Source of the DNA: Patagioenas fasciata
Taxonomy: Eukaryota > Chordata > Aves > Columbiformes > Columbidae
Reading direction: 5' to 3'
DNA length: 64,000 nucleotides
NCBI RefSeq assembly: GCF_037038585.1
Contig: NC_092520.1
Span: forward strand, 59,858,501-59,922,500
Shown here: positions 1-13,202 of the stretch, one piece after another
Layout of the letters: every line of letters starts with the position of its first letter
Numbering within the stretch: the first letter of the stretch is position 1
Notes under the pieces: generated by a model
What the model was told of the DNA's origin: nothing
The model's database searches: none
The model's input: the letters and a program-made list of their open reading frames with translations, nothing else
Program-made: the position numbers and the translations under genes

Positions 1-1660
1 CGTTCTAGGTAGGCAGTCTTCATCTTCTACTTGATCTTTCCCTAATAAGATTTGTTTATTTCAGTGTAACAAAACCTTGGACAACGAAAGTACTGATTCT
101 GACCCCAGTTGCATTAGTAATAGAAGATTATTTTCCTAGTGCAGGGTAAGCTTAGGACATATGGACTCCTGTGTCTACTGTTGCATTTCCAAGAAAATTA
201 AATATAAGGTCTTCTAGGTAACTGATCAGAAATGTCAGTGTTTGTATGACTGAGTTCAACAAAAGCAGGTGAAAGGTGGTAGTACTCAGTTCTATTTAAA
301 CCCACAGCTGACAAGAAGAAAGCTCCAGGGATGAAGAGCTGTGTGAGTCAAAACTTCAAGAAAGAATTTTACTAAATTTTATGAGCCTGTATAAAACCCT
401 GATGAATATCAAGCAGCTCTAATGTTTCCAACAACTTGCAAATGTCTGAAAAGACTCTCTTCTAGGTTTGAGGCAAAATTATTCAATTCACATCCATTAC
501 CTTGGAGACAATGCTAATGGTTGGGATACAATAAACCCCTGATGATAAAGGGTGTAAGTTTTATCACATGTAACTATGACAGTGTGAATGGTCCAACTGC
601 AATAGAGCAAAGGACCTGACAGCTCCTACCCACTGAGCATTACTGCCCATCACCACTTCACTACAAGCAGACCAAGGGACAAGGAAATTCTCATTCTGCA
701 TACAGTGCCCCTTGGCAAAAGCACAGTCCTATTAATTTACTGGTGGCAGTGACAGAACAGTTGTCAAAGTGCCTGGAAGCAGACCAGCAGACTGTTGACT
801 TAATTATGCCAGACAACAGAGCCAACATTTTAAAGCTGTGAAAGATGGCAATTTTTCGCTCTTGACCTTCCCCCTTTTTTTCCTGATAGCCAGACTTAAC
901 CTATTCATGTCATTCAAATTATTAAAAACAGAAATTATCCTTGTGCCTCTTCCAACTGCAAAACAAAGTAAACCCTCACAACTAGAATGAAGTCACTCAA
1001 TAGTAACTTTTATGTTAGGATTCAGTGCAAAGACATAATGCTACTGATCAAACTATTATTTCAGAATAAGCGTAATGAAATAATGTACAATGTGTTCTAC
1101 GTTTTAGATCACATCTTCTGAGTGTTCTGGTTGATAAATGCCAATTAAAAAATAAATTATTGCACATTCTGATCTCATATATCTATATTGCCCAGGCTTT
1201 TCATTGCATTTATGAAAATTTTCAGCAATGACTTCTAATGAGGGCTTTTAAGTCGCCACATAAGGGCTGAGAGGTTAATCTTTTCCTCTATAACCGGGTC
1301 ATTTATGACCCGGGTTTTAAGTGCCTTCTGCTCAAAGACCTATGCTGCCAAACATACTTTAGATTTGTCTCTATTTAACCTGAGTTTTTCTTTTTTTCTG
1401 CATAATGACTCTTTCCTGTATTATGGTTGCATGACTGAAGTATTTGTAAAACTCGTCAATTGAACTACAGTATACTTTTACATCATACTTTCCATCAGCA
1501 TATCTCATTTTTTTCTTACAAAAATATGTATCTGTACCTCAGTACTATTGATTGGAAAATAACATTAGATACTAATCTTGTGACTTATTCTGGTTCCATG
1601 GATCTATAATAACCTATATATAATCTGATCTGCAAGTCATTTTGATCTGACATTTTAGAA
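1..1660. other. AT-rich unique sequence, no gene seen
   Basis: No long open frame and no recognisable repeat family, apart from the short GC-rich palindrome at 1294-1313, which has its own entry. The stretch reads as ordinary intergenic or intronic vertebrate DNA. Confidence 0.6.
1275..1320. repeat. GC-rich palindrome between two TTAA sites
   Basis: The 9-bp arms CCGGGTCAT (1294-1302) and ATGACCCGG (1305-1313) are exact reverse complements separated by TT. TTAA occurs at 1275-1278 and at 1317-1320, just outside the palindrome. It stands out in AT-rich surroundings. TTAA is the target of piggyBac-type transposons, so this could be a remnant terminus of such an element, but I see no second terminus or transposase. 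The palindrome itself is seen directly; the transposon reading is a guess. Confidence 0.35.
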
Positions 1661-2890
1661 TCATAGAATAAAATTACATACTCATTTAAGTTGGAAAAGA
1701 CCCTCAGAATCATCAAGTCCAAACAGAACCTAACCTAACTCTATCACTAAACCATGTCCCAAAGAATCTCATCTATGCATGTTTTAAGCACCTCCAGGGA
1801 CAGCGAATTGACCACTTCCATGGGCAGTCTGTTCTAATGCCTGACAACCCTTTCCGTGAAGAATTTGTTCCTAATATCCAATCTAAACCTCCCCTGGCAC
1901 AACTTGAGGCCATTTCCTCTTGTCCTATCACTTGCTACTTGGGAGAAGAGACCAACACCCTCCATGCTACAAGCTCCTTTCAGGTAGTTGTAGAGAGCAA
2001 TAAGGTGTCCTCTCAGCCTCATTTTCTCCAGGTTAACAACCTTAGCTCCCTCAACCTCTCCTCATAAAACTTGTGCTCCAGACCCCTCACCAGCTTCATT
2101 GCCCCCCTGCACTCTGTCTAGTATTTCAATGTCCTTCTTATGATGACGGGACAAAACTCAACACAGTAGTCAAGGTGCAGCCTCACCAGTGCCAAGCACC
2201 GTGGCACAATCACTTCTCTAGTCCTGCTGGTCACACTATTCCTGGTACAAGTCAGGATGCTGTTGACCGTCTTGACCATCTGGGCACACCATTGGCTCAT
2301 GTTCAGTCGTCTGTCAATCAACAAACCCAGATCCCTTTCTGCCAGGCAGCTTTCCAGTCACTCTTCCACAAGCCTGGAGTGTTGCCTGGGGTAGTTATTA
2401 CCCAAGTGCAGGGCCCGGCACTTGGCCTTGTTAAACAATACACTTGGCCTCAGCCCAATGATCCAGCCAGCCCAGATCCACCTGTATGGCCTTCCTACCC
2501 TCCAGCAGATCAACACTCCCACCCAATTTGGTGTCATCTTCAAACTTACTAAGGGTACACTCAATCCCCTCATCTAGATCATTGATAAAGAGATTAAACA
2601 GAACTGACCCCAATACTGAGCCCTGGGGAACACCACTCACGACTGGCCGCCAACTGGATTTGGCTCCATTCACCACAACTCTTTGAGCTTGGCCCTCCAG
2701 CCAGTTCTTTACCCATCTCAGAGTACACTCATCCAGGCTGTGAGCTGCCAGCTTCTCCAGGAGAATGCTGTGGGATACAGTGTCAAAGATCTTACTAAAG
2801 TCTGAGTACACAACATCCACAGTCTTTCCCTCATATACTAGGTGGGTCACGTTGTCATAGAAGGAGATCAGGTTGATCAAACAGGACCTG
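1661..2890 (-). mobile_element. CR1 LINE, 5'-truncated, antisense
   Basis: On the minus strand this is the 3' two-fifths of a CR1 element. It starts inside the reverse transcriptase at about 2890 and runs through the C-terminal region to a 3' end with decayed ATTCTATG-type octamers near 1661-1672. Translation gives pieces matching the intact CR1 at 34-37 kb in the same order: the finger/palm region (2880-2431), the segment with a LDYC motif (2324-2118), and the RTRGNG...GRFRLDIR segment (2022-1834). Frames change between pieces and stops are present, so it is dead. A truncated 5' end and octamer 3' end are normal for CR1, which inserts by target-primed reverse transcription. Confidence 0.95.
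2431..2880 (-). pseudogene. CR1 reverse transcriptase core remnant
   Basis: An open stretch of about 149 codons inside the antisense CR1. It carries the DFSK...FDTV palm motif, the GVPQGSVLG motif and the second catalytic motif, which reads FEDD here where the intact copy at 34-37 kb has FADD. The palm motif also begins YSDFSK instead of YLDFSK. Upstream fingers and the endonuclease are missing because of 5' truncation, and the frame breaks downstream at about 2431. It has no expected function. Confidence 0.9.
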
Positions 2891-5800
2891 CATTTTGTTT
2901 ATGAGAGTTTAAAATGCACTGTTTAAGCTACTTAAACTGTTTCATAACATATGTACCATTTTTCTGAAGTTTACTTTCAAATCAGATTTTTTGGTGTAAA
3001 CAATCATAGTAATATTTTTTTCCTATTGATAAAAATTGATCTTAGCTATTTTCAAGAAGCTTGACTTTGTTGGCTTGTATTCAGAACACTTTCAACATGA
3101 ATTCAACAACTCAGACAAACTTTGGCTTGTTTTTCAGGGCTTCTTCAGCTATTATCAGTATTCTGATATACTGGAATTTGAAAAACACGTTTAATGATTT
3201 CATATCTATGTGCAGAAACAGTGAAGGACTACTGGGTCAAAACAGGAGGTGCTGACTGCCGTTTACCCTACTATGTTTTTGCCAATTCCAGCTGAAGTTT
3301 GAGGTTGCATCTCATCCCCCTTTGAAGCAAGAAACAAGTAGGTCACCAGCAGACAGTATTTTCACTATGCTGACTTGTGCTTATAAATAACTTTTTCATG
3401 CAACTCCTAACTTTGTGTTCTTGTTTCTAAAATAATGATATTTATAGAATTTTGGTTCAGAGGTGACACACGAGATCACAAGACAATCAAAGCACAGATG
3501 TCCTTACAGAAGTACAGTAAACAGGATTTATTCATGTCCAGTTTTTCTGAGTGGTGATGTTTTGATGAGACACATAGAGAGAGGAATAAGACTTAGAAAT
3601 CAATGGAAGTCGAATTTACATTTTTTAGTGGATGTTATTCACCTAAACCTGAGACAGCTAGACTGTTCAAGTCTACTGTGTAGTTGAAAGGTGATTCAGT
3701 GCTCCTTAGTATTGCTTCCTGAATCTCAGCTCTCTCCCAGTCTTAACTGTTACTTTAGAAAAGCTATGTTTGAATCATTGCGAATCCTTGATACCCTGTT
3801 CTAACCATATTTCATTTTAAAATGGATAGGAAACTTGTTATAAAATATTTGAAGTACTGAGTTAGTACTGGGCTTTAAAGGGATCTATATGAGAGATTTA
3901 ACTCTGCATAAAATCTGAAAGTAAATAAAATACTTCTGTTGACTGGTCTTGTTATTAATTCTCCTTGGGGAAGATAAGTAGCTTTGATTTCTCCCAGAGC
4001 ACTGTATTTTGTGTGACCCACCACATGTTTAAAACATCAGTGCTTGTTGCTATGGAATTAATTCCCCTGCTGGATCAAGCACAAGAAGAAAGCTTGATTT
4101 AAACATGTAGATCTGGAATCTAGAAAAATGTTGAATAATATGTATGGAAAACAAATGGTGAAAATTACCTGAAGGACTAAGAGCATTTTTTTTTTTAAAT
4201 ACAGAAATAATATGTAGGATAAAATTTTCAGAAAATCTCAGCATCTTCTGAGAAAAGTTTTAAGTTATCCATTTGCAGGTACAAATCCTGTTTCATACAT
4301 GTTTGAGACATGAGTGTTGATACTATCTCTGTCTGGTTTCTTTTTCCTTCACAAATTTGCAAAGGTATTAACATTTACCTGTTGTCCTTCTAATGGAAGC
4401 CGAAGAGGGACAAAAAGACCAAGTTATATGTCATAAATAAAATGCAACAACATAGACTCCACCTTACATCTCCATCTCACATGGTCTCATTAATGCCATG
4501 AAAAAGATACGTTAAATAGAAGTTAAATACAAGCTAAATAGAAGAGCTTTTCCATTTAATTTTTTTTTTCCTGAAACAAGCTACAGTGCAATTAATTACT
4601 TTCAAAACAAGAATATTAAAACTTGATATTTCAAGTCTGTATTGGGAATAAAAACCTTTCAAAGTGAAATAGTTGGATGTGGCATTTGGTCTACATACAT
4701 CTGCATATGTGACATCAGAAATGGTGAAATAGTACAGAGTAGGAAATACAAAAGGCAAGTTGCAGTGGGATAGGTATCAAGAAATGCAATAAACTTTCAA
4801 TAATTTAATAAGTTCAATTGAATAAAGGCTAAGATTTTTAACTAATGAAGTTTGTAGATATTTCTGGTGGATGTGGGATAGAAATAAGAAAGAAAAACTG
4901 TGTATTTGAAAATAAAAGAAGTTGATCTCCTTTGGTGTATGTCTTGATGTTCCTTGAAAACTGCAGGTGGATGTGAAAGCTGCATATTAAGACATCTGTT
5001 AAGATACATTTTAGGATTTTTTCCTGAAGGAGTGACAGAGGTAGAATAGGAAAAAAGGTCTGAAGAAATATCATAAACAATAGTAAATCATGATTACGAA
5101 TGAGTGAAAAAATATAAAAATCTTTTGTACTTGTGCAGTTTTGCCTGACTTTTGCTTTAATCATGCCTTCATTTTTAAATAAACGTGGGGTTTCTTGCCT
5201 CGTTGTTTGTGGGTTTCTTTTACTGGATGTCTGTGTTGCAACAGAGATAGATAAGTTTCTTTTTTTTTATTTTTTTTTTTCCCCTTCACATGGTTTCATC
5301 AAGAACAAATCCTTTCCAGTCAGTCATTTGTTGTTTTGTCAGCTCACATCCAGATTATTTCAATGTCATTCTGGTGTCCTAGTGCAGCATGGGGCTGTAA
5401 GTAAGCATAAAGCAGGACTTCCCTCTCCATAGTGGAACTCTTTCCCACACAAAGGTCTGGCACAGAGATTAGGCAGAACCTAAATTTGTTTAACTGTAGT
5501 CTGAGGACTAGGAGAGATTTTGCATGTTTTATAAAGTTGGTACTGCCTGTCTGCACAGGAAGGAAGTTCACAAGGAAACCATCTGACATCTGTGCTTCAG
5601 AAATTATAGTGCATCATTCAGAATACTATTTTTGCTCTTTAAAGCATGTCATGTTTAGCTACTGCAGATTTTCAAGCCTCTCTTTCCTGTTGCCTGTACT
5701 CAGGTAACGTGAGAAAACCTGAGAACTAGGATTTTAGTACTGACAGTACTTGATATAGTCCATGAGGCACAGGAAATAATGATGGTGTGTGCACAGTTTT

Positions 5801-8029
5801 AGAAGTATGATTTCTTGAACAAGTGCACAGCATAAGGTTAGGGGATAAGCAGAAAGCTAAGGATTTAGAGATCAATGAGGAACACCACTCAAGCTGTAGG
5901 ACTCCTCAGACCAGACACATAACCATACATTAATCTTCTCTTAAGCCCCTTTTTCATAGGATGGTCATTGAACATGAGGATGAGCATTTGTTTTTTAGGA
6001 ACAGCAGTGGGACACATTAAAAAATCTGTGGAAGTGCCCTAATTCTTTTTGAAGCATGATTGATAGTCCATTCTAATTATTGAGAGTTGGTGTTATCTGC
6101 TTCCATTACAGCGTTAAAAACACACACTAAGGACTCTCATAAAACTAAAAAGAATAATGCTATTAATTTTGAATGTTCTGGCACCAGAATACAGCATAAT
6201 TGCCCAATTATATTGTCTTCATAAATCTTATTTCTTCTTTTGCTTTCTGTAGAACATATTCGTAGCAAGTCTTGAGGTTTTATTTTCTCTGTTTTTCAGT
6301 AATGGAGCAAGAATTATCACTAGCTGTCAATTAAACAGCAAAAGGTTTGCTGTTGTGCTGTTACAGCAGTGTTATATCTTAGTTTTTAACTAAGGCAAAA
6401 CATGCAGTTTTTGGTGAAGGTAAATTGTTCACAATCACAGCTGTCAAATAGGAGACCCAAATCAGGTATATCATTGAGTAAATTCTCAATTTTCCCAGTT
6501 TAATTTTCCTTCCCAGTCCTGGCAGCTTTGGAATATTCATTTAGTAAAAACTCTAGAACAGAACATAGAACATGAATATCACTAAATGCAGTCAGAATGG
6601 AAATTCACTAACTATCACAGTATGGGAAATTATAAGAAAAGGTTAAGAGGACAGAAGAAACTTCGTATAACTTATACTGATACTGAGGTCCAAAGTAAGA
6701 TCCATTATTCTGAAGGTAAAGCCTTTAAAGCAGTATTTTTCCTTGAGGATTCCTTTAACTGAAGTTCGTATGCCTCTGCCTGGATGTGTTGTGGGGCCAG
6801 TCAGACAATGCAGACAGACTTGTCATTTATTTTGATTAAAAGTAGTTTTATTAATGTTTTTGAAAATAAAATAAACAAAAGTACTATGCAAACTGTCACA
6901 GTCGTTTTGCTAGTTACATGATATGTGATGTTTTTCTAATAGATCCAGTTCCTAGAGTCATGTGACTACAGCAGACTCAGCTTTCATTAAAAACAAATAC
7001 TTTACTACTTCACAATGTTGCTGAGAATACTTGAAAATGCAACTCTTTAAGGATTACCACCAAAAGACAACTATCTCAAATACAATATTAAAAAAAATAG
7101 ATTTATGATGATGAGGTCGTGATTCATTAATGTTTAGGATTGGTAATGATTTGTTATGAAAAATAAATGAAGATAACCTATGAAATGAGTTTCAATGAGC
7201 GGTGAGAAGCATATAAAAGGATATGCAATGAGTTTCATTACTGAGGTTTTGGCCAATGCAATAGTACTCTAGCTGCCCAGCTTGTTCTCCTGCTGACTTG
7301 TAACCTCCACCCAATATTTTTCAAATTCTTGTACCACCTTTCTGATTCCAATATGTCACACTAAGTACTTATTCTCACATAGGTCTGAACCACTCTCCTC
7401 TAACCCTTATTATTATTTTCCTTCTGCTTTTGCTTTTCATTGAAGTTCAGGTGCTATTTTAAAGAATTTGTTGAATCTAAATTGGCACTGAATTCAAAAA
7501 TAAATCCGCTTACTGCTTTCAAATACCCGTTTGCCTAAAACTTTCATGATGTAGTAACAAAAAACCTTTTAAAGGGATTTTTGCAGCCTACATGTATCAC
7601 TTATTTTCTTCGCTTCATTGTTATATTTCAGGGATTTTTCTATATCATCTTATATTCTGCGAAAGATATATTTTTCACTAGTAAAATATTAATGGATGAT
7701 CAACATAAATATAGACAAGAAGATACTATTGTACATTAAATAAAATAATCACCCATGATGGGGACTATCTGGACACAGCTTGCAGCTTTAGGGCCTCTCA
7801 GTGTTGAGACTTTGTATTGATGTATTTGACAGGGAAGTTAATTTGAAGCTCAGTCCCTTGTAGCTTGTCCTTCCTATTCTTAAAAAGTTGTGACTAGTAC
7901 ACAAACAAAAGTAACTATTGCGTCTTGGAGTATTTACTTGCTGTCACAAGAGATACTTGCTATTTAAAAACATCACAGACATTTTTGCTTGGTGGTTTCA
8001 TAATGAAGATCATTTGTGTTAATTTTTAA
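2891..8029. other. AT-rich unique sequence, no gene seen
   Basis: Only short open frames with hydrophobic, low-complexity translations typical of chance in AT-rich DNA. There is a T-rich run at about 5259-5284. I recognise no repeat family and no exon. Confidence 0.55.
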
Positions 8030-8530
8030 TGACCTTCGTATTCCCTGCATAATCTCACAGCATTCTTGTATTCTTCTTGAGTAGCATGCCCCTCCTTCCA
8101 AAGGTTATAAATTCTCTTTTTAATTCTAAATTACAGATCCAGCTATCTATTCAGCCAGGCTGACCTTCTTCCCCTTCGGCTTGCCTTTCAGCATAAGTGG
8201 ACAACATTCTTGTGTGCCTCTAAGATTACCTTCTTGAAGAGAGACCAGCCTTCCTGGACTCCTTTGTCCTTCAGGACTACCTCCCAAGGGACTCTGCCAA
8301 CCAGTCTTCTAAAAAGCTTAAAGTCTGCCCTTTGGAAGTCCAAAGTAACATTTCTGCTGACCACCCTTCTAACTTCTCCGAGGTCAGTAAACTCAACAAT
8401 TTCATGGTCACTATACCCAAGGTGACCTCCAGATGACACGATGCCCATTGGTCCTTCTCTATTTACAAACAGAAGATTCAGTGGGGTTCCTTCCCTAGTA
8501 GGTTCACTATCCAGCTGTTTCAAACTTGAG
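8030..8530 (-). mobile_element. CR1 LINE internal fragment (endonuclease end and linker)
   Basis: On the minus strand, 8523-8188 translates to the C-terminal part of the CR1 endonuclease, including YSDHEIVEF, which matches the catalytic SDH motif region of the intact copy. The linker that follows includes LDFQRADFKLF. The homology continues to about 8030 in the same order (WLNR, then W..G.AT.EEYK), now with in-frame stops. Both ends are truncated: there is no reverse transcriptase and no 3' octamer tail. It is decayed and older than the copy at 34-37 kb. Confidence 0.9.
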
Positions 8531-10041
8531 TCCGCAAAAAAGAGTTATCCTGTCAAGTCAAAGTGGTACAATAGGAACTAAAGGCAATAATTTTGCCTAG
8601 ACAGGTAGCCACATAAAGGACTTGCTTCCTCAAAAATTACATGCTTTGACACATGATAAAGAAAACATTCGTCCACATGAACAGAAATTTCTTTTCACCT
8701 TTTTACTGTTTGTTAAGACTTCAACCAAACTGTAGGTAATTAGAGTTCCATGTCCTCAAGTAGGACTTCATAATATGTAGTGGGAGGACACTCATCTTAA
8801 CAGTAGAGACAGTATTTCAGAAAACAAGGCCTGTAATCAAGACTGGTAAATAAATGACAGAAACCCTCAGACAATAGCTACAACTTTCAACATTTTAAGC
8901 ATAGGGGCTCAGTTAATTCTAAAAAAGGGAAAAATCTGGAAATGATTCCCCAGAGAAAGGAAAAATCCAGAATGACCTATAAGGTAGAAAAGAAAGTGAG
9001 TAATGAAAAAATTGAAAGAGATGTTCCTTCTGAATTCAGTTCATTTCTTCTTGATGACTTTGGCGCTAGTAGCCAATAATGTGGTAAAACGATGAACAGT
9101 TGCTTGCTTTGTGATTAAAATGCTAGTTATATGCATGTACATAGAAATAAATTGTAGGAAACTATGATACATTGATCTAGTAGCTTGCATTCAATTTATA
9201 AAGTACTGGAACAGATTTTGGAACTGTAACATATTTGCCAAGACCATGACAAGATCTTCAGGTGAGTGAATATAAATTGATATAGCTTCTGACAACAGAC
9301 AGGAACTAACACCTGCTCTGAAACCTGACAAATCGGCAATTTCAGAAGGGTTTAGTTTCAGAGATCTTCTATATAGATCTTCTAGAAGGCTGAAATGTCA
9401 TCTAGAAAACTCAAAATTGCCATCAGGGTCGACAGAACTCGAGTAAAGTGTGGAAAATAATGGAAAATAGTTTAGGAAGTAAGCCTGTGAGATATTAACT
9501 TCACCTACTATTAGATATTAACAAACAAAAGAGGGGATGTCAATGTGAAATGTCAAATGGAAAATGGTCAACCGTGACACAGTATAGAACAAAATTATTT
9601 TGATTCTACTGATACAGAAAACTGATTTAAAATCTCGTCAGCTCAAAAAAATATGTTCAAAATAGTACTCATCTCTTTCTGACACCCAGCCAAAGAAAAA
9701 TAGGCTATTTATATATTCATTTGCAAGAGCTGCTGTTGAAGTGAGGCAAAAACTATACTGAAGCACAGAAGATTCAAAAATACCAAGGTATGCGCTATAA
9801 ATGCTGGCTCCAGTTATCTTATCCATGCCAGCAACTCTACAGAGGGTTGAATTGTCATTTTCAGGTTTTCTCACTGCGAAGATTCAATATGAAAGAGGTG
9901 ATCTTGAATTATGCAATGTTAGTGAAATGGAAGAATTTTAGAAAATTGTAATATTGTTAGTAAAACATAATATAAAACCATTCTCATAAGTATTCCTTTC
10001 TTGTCCTACTACATGAAATACATTCATGTAAGCGTTAATAT
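8531..10041. other. AT-rich unique sequence, no gene seen
   Basis: Nothing recognised between the two CR1 fragments. Open frames are short and show no motif. Confidence 0.55.
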
Positions 10042-10350
10042 TAGAATCATGGAATCATAGAATCATTTTGATTGGAAAAGACCTTTAAGATCACCAAGTC
10101 TAATCATTAACTTAACACTGCCAAGCTTACCTCTAAACCATGTCACTAAGAACCTCATCTATGCATCTTTTAAACACCTACAGCAATGGTGACTCAACCA
10201 CTTCCCTGGGCAGCCTGTTCCAATGCCTGACAACACTTTCCACGAAGAAATTTTTCCTAATATCCAATCCGAACCTCCCCTGGTGCAGCTGAGGCCATTT
10301 CCTTTCATCCTATCATTTGCTACTTGGGAGAAGAGACAAATACTCTCCAT
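10042..10350 (-). mobile_element. CR1 LINE 3' end, antisense
   Basis: The left edge has the CR1 3' octamer tail in antisense (agaatcatggaatcatagaa), followed by the usual 3' untranslated segment. The last coding part encodes, on the minus strand, the [14 protein letters not shown] region in shifted frames. Homology stops at about 10350 in the segment encoding the SQVAND..KGNG motif. It is severely 5'-truncated and carries frameshifts. It is closely related in sequence to the pieces at 1661 and 26198. Confidence 0.93.
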
Positions 10351-12348
10351 TCTTGTTAGTTACCTTTTTATCAAAGAAGTATAAGCATTGAACAAACATG
10401 AGATATTGATTCTCATGTTAACATGAGCCATGAGTGTTCAGTTTTCTTCTTTTCTGGTTTTGTCTGTCATCTGATTTCTTTTTTCACTTCTTACTTCGTA
10501 TTCAGTATGTGGTTTCTGATGCTCTTCTCTAGTAAAAATACTATTCTTCTAATATTGTTGTAACATACACTTAACATACATTCCAATTCCTTAAATACCT
10601 GTGCCCTTAATTGAACTTCAGCGTTATGATAATAGGCAGTCACAAAATACGAGTTGTGATATTCTCAGTTATCGCTTTCCGATATTAAATGGTAAAAATG
10701 AATGAATTAAAATTTCTCATATAAGTGCTAGTTACAGAAATGTTCTTGTCACAACATCAGCCATTACCAGTGACTGAAATATATTGCTTTCTGTCAGTGT
10801 GAACTAGCTAAAAATGGTAGAGATTAAGTCAGCCAGTTACTGAATGTTTCTTCATCTGATCCAGAAAGCCTGAACTTGAACTCATTTTAAAATTGAACAA
10901 ACAAGCAAAAAGCCCAACCTTTTTTCAACTCTTGTTATAGAAATTAATAACCTTTTTCTCTAAATATATATGTGTGTAATATTAATTAAGAAATTATCAC
11001 AACTAGACACCACTTATTAGTGACTGTGTAAATTGCATGCATGTATACACTGGGAAATTACAAAGTGGTTGCATTTCACTGTTGGGCTAATATTTGTCAG
11101 ATGAACATTTTTTTGCTATGACTGTTAATTTAGATGGTGATTTTGTGGGGTACTATATATAACTTTGAACAGCCTTGCCCTCAGACTAGTTTTTCAAGAG
11201 TAATAGATGGAAGGTACTACTGTGCTATCAGCCAAGATTGTTTAACGATAATTTAATTTACTTAAAGCAAACATTATTTCTGTGGTTTTGTTGACTGTTT
11301 TAATGAGTTTAGATGGTTTATCTCACATAATTTGTATTATATCCACAATCTCTTTGCTTTAATGTGGTGCTTAGGAAAAAAAAAAAAAAAGCTTGGTACA
11401 AATGTTTGAAATTTGTAGCTATCTCTTACAGTGATGTTATATTGCAATAATTTTCACATAAAAAAAATGTAAGAAAAACCAATTACACCCGTTAACATAG
11501 AAGGAGTATCCAAGGAAAATCAAACATATGCATGCAGAAACACACATAATAACTAGATTGCAGGTAGCATTTTCTGTTTTGCAGTTTTCCCAGTAAATAC
11601 AGAACACTTATTAACTCTTTTTATCTTCATTTTAATTGCTTACCATCTACTAGCATAAAGCAAATAGTCTATTTCAATAAATGAAAATTGTTACTTAAAA
11701 ATGGAGTTCACTAACAGGAATTGGCATTGCTGATCAAACTTGATACTGCCTTGATAATATCCCATAAGCAATGAGAGATTCCTTGCCATGCTGCTCTGTC
11801 AACATCTACTTTATCATGATTTACAAGGAGAATTGCAAATGTCTCCATTATTTGGATAAATGAGTGTATTTGATTGCTGGCCTTATCCCCTAGATAATGT
11901 CACAGAAAGCAGACAGTCTCCCTTCCCCACTGTAATTGTTACTTGCACGGGCAGACCAAATGTGTGAGAGAACAGAAGTTCAGGTTTGAGCAGAACAAAC
12001 TCTTAAGGAAATAGTTTGCTATTACACAATGGAGTGATAGGCAAAATCCACAGATTTTTTTTTTCTTTTTAAGCACCCACAAGCAGATTTTGATTTTTGT
12101 TGGTGAGTTCACTATTTTAAAACATAAAATGACAGATATGAGTGAGTATGTTTTGGGCAACAAGCAGCCAAGCAAGAAGTTATAAGTAATCTCATACACA
12201 CAGTAAGTTGATCACAAGTTTTTTGTGGTGTTCAAAGTAATTATTAGCTAAAAGTGAAAGATAGATCAGTTTCACACTTTATTTTCATGTTGGAGGTCTC
12301 GGCTTCCCATTTGTTAAAGAAAGCTGATTCTTTTTGTCTCTGATACAG
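10351..12348. other. AT-rich unique sequence, no gene seen
   Basis: Contains a homopolymer A run near 11375-11390. Otherwise there are no repeats or coding evidence that I can support. Confidence 0.5.
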
Positions 12349-12480
12349 GACACTGAAATATTGAAAAAAGAGCTGGCATTTCTTCTAAAGCATACTGAGC
12401 TCATTCACTCCTTTCCTTTCTATAAACACATCTATACACCCACTGATTCTGGGAAGTATTCCAGCTACAATGAATTCAAA
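12349..12480 (+). other. Candidate protein-coding exon, unidentified
   Basis: A 132-bp segment, open in one frame for 44 codons, preceded by a pyrimidine-rich tract ending in TGATACAG and followed by GTGAGG. These are plausible splice acceptor and donor sites. Start and end are both phase 0. The encoded peptide has a mixed charged/aromatic composition (for example ELAFLLKHTELIHSFPFY) unlike most chance frames here. I do not recognise the protein. The frame also runs 15 codons past the donor, and chance AG...GT pairs are common, so this could be spurious. No adjoining exon was found in the window. Confidence 0.25.
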
Positions 12481-12776
12481 GTGAGGAATATGCACGGTTG
12501 GGTGGCTTGTAAGGTGGCTGGCTAGAGATTTAGCAGAGAAAGAAAGAAAAGGAAACAGAAAAGGAAAATCAAAAGAAGACAGAAAAAGCAAGAGAGCCCT
12601 CAAAAAGGATGGGAGTGATGTTTAAAGAAGAGATGAGAGTAAACACTTGCTGACAGAAGGGACAAGCTCTGTCTGGAGAAAAAACAAACAAACAAAACTG
12701 TAAAAAAAGGAACAAAGAGAAAATAAATATGGAACATGATGAATGTAGGTAAAAATTGTTCCTTTGAACCTATTTC

Positions 12777-12830
12777 TTTTGTTTGTTTGTTTGTTTGTTT
12801 TGGGTTGCGGTTTTGTTTTGTTTTGTTTTT
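12777..12830. repeat. GTTT and TTTTG microsatellite
   Basis: About six GTTT units (12777-12800), then a short unique spacer, then TTTTG units to 12830. Confidence 0.9.
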
Positions 12831-13168
12831 TACTCAGTACTATGGTTGTAAGTTCATTTTAAATCATTCTTTCTAAGAGTATAGACTCATTTCTCTAGGC
12901 ATCCTTACTGAAAGTTTTTGACTCTGTAATGACATGCTTTCCCCATAATTCTATGAAACCTCCAAAACTACAGAGTATTTTTTATTATATATATACTTGA
13001 TATAATATTGACAAGTTGTCATAAGAGCTTATAAGAGTTCTTAAGGTTCTTTGCTGAAATGCCAGACAGGGCAGGTGGCAAAAATAGACTGGGTTTCTAG
13101 ATGTTCAACATCACAGAAAAAGATTTTGATTTCTAGAGGTCTGTGAGATTGCATCTAGTTCAAATGTC

Positions 13169-13202
13169 TTGAGTAATTAATTTGGTTTGAGTAATTAATT
13201 TG
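13169..13202 (+). repeat. Short tandem duplication
   Basis: The 16-mer TTGAGTAATTAATTTG occurs at 13169-13184 and again at 13187-13202, separated by GT. It looks like a recent replication-slippage duplication. Confidence 0.85.

Noticed and set aside
2073..2552. Plus-strand frame of 159 codons
   Set aside because: It is the antisense of a decayed minus-strand CR1.
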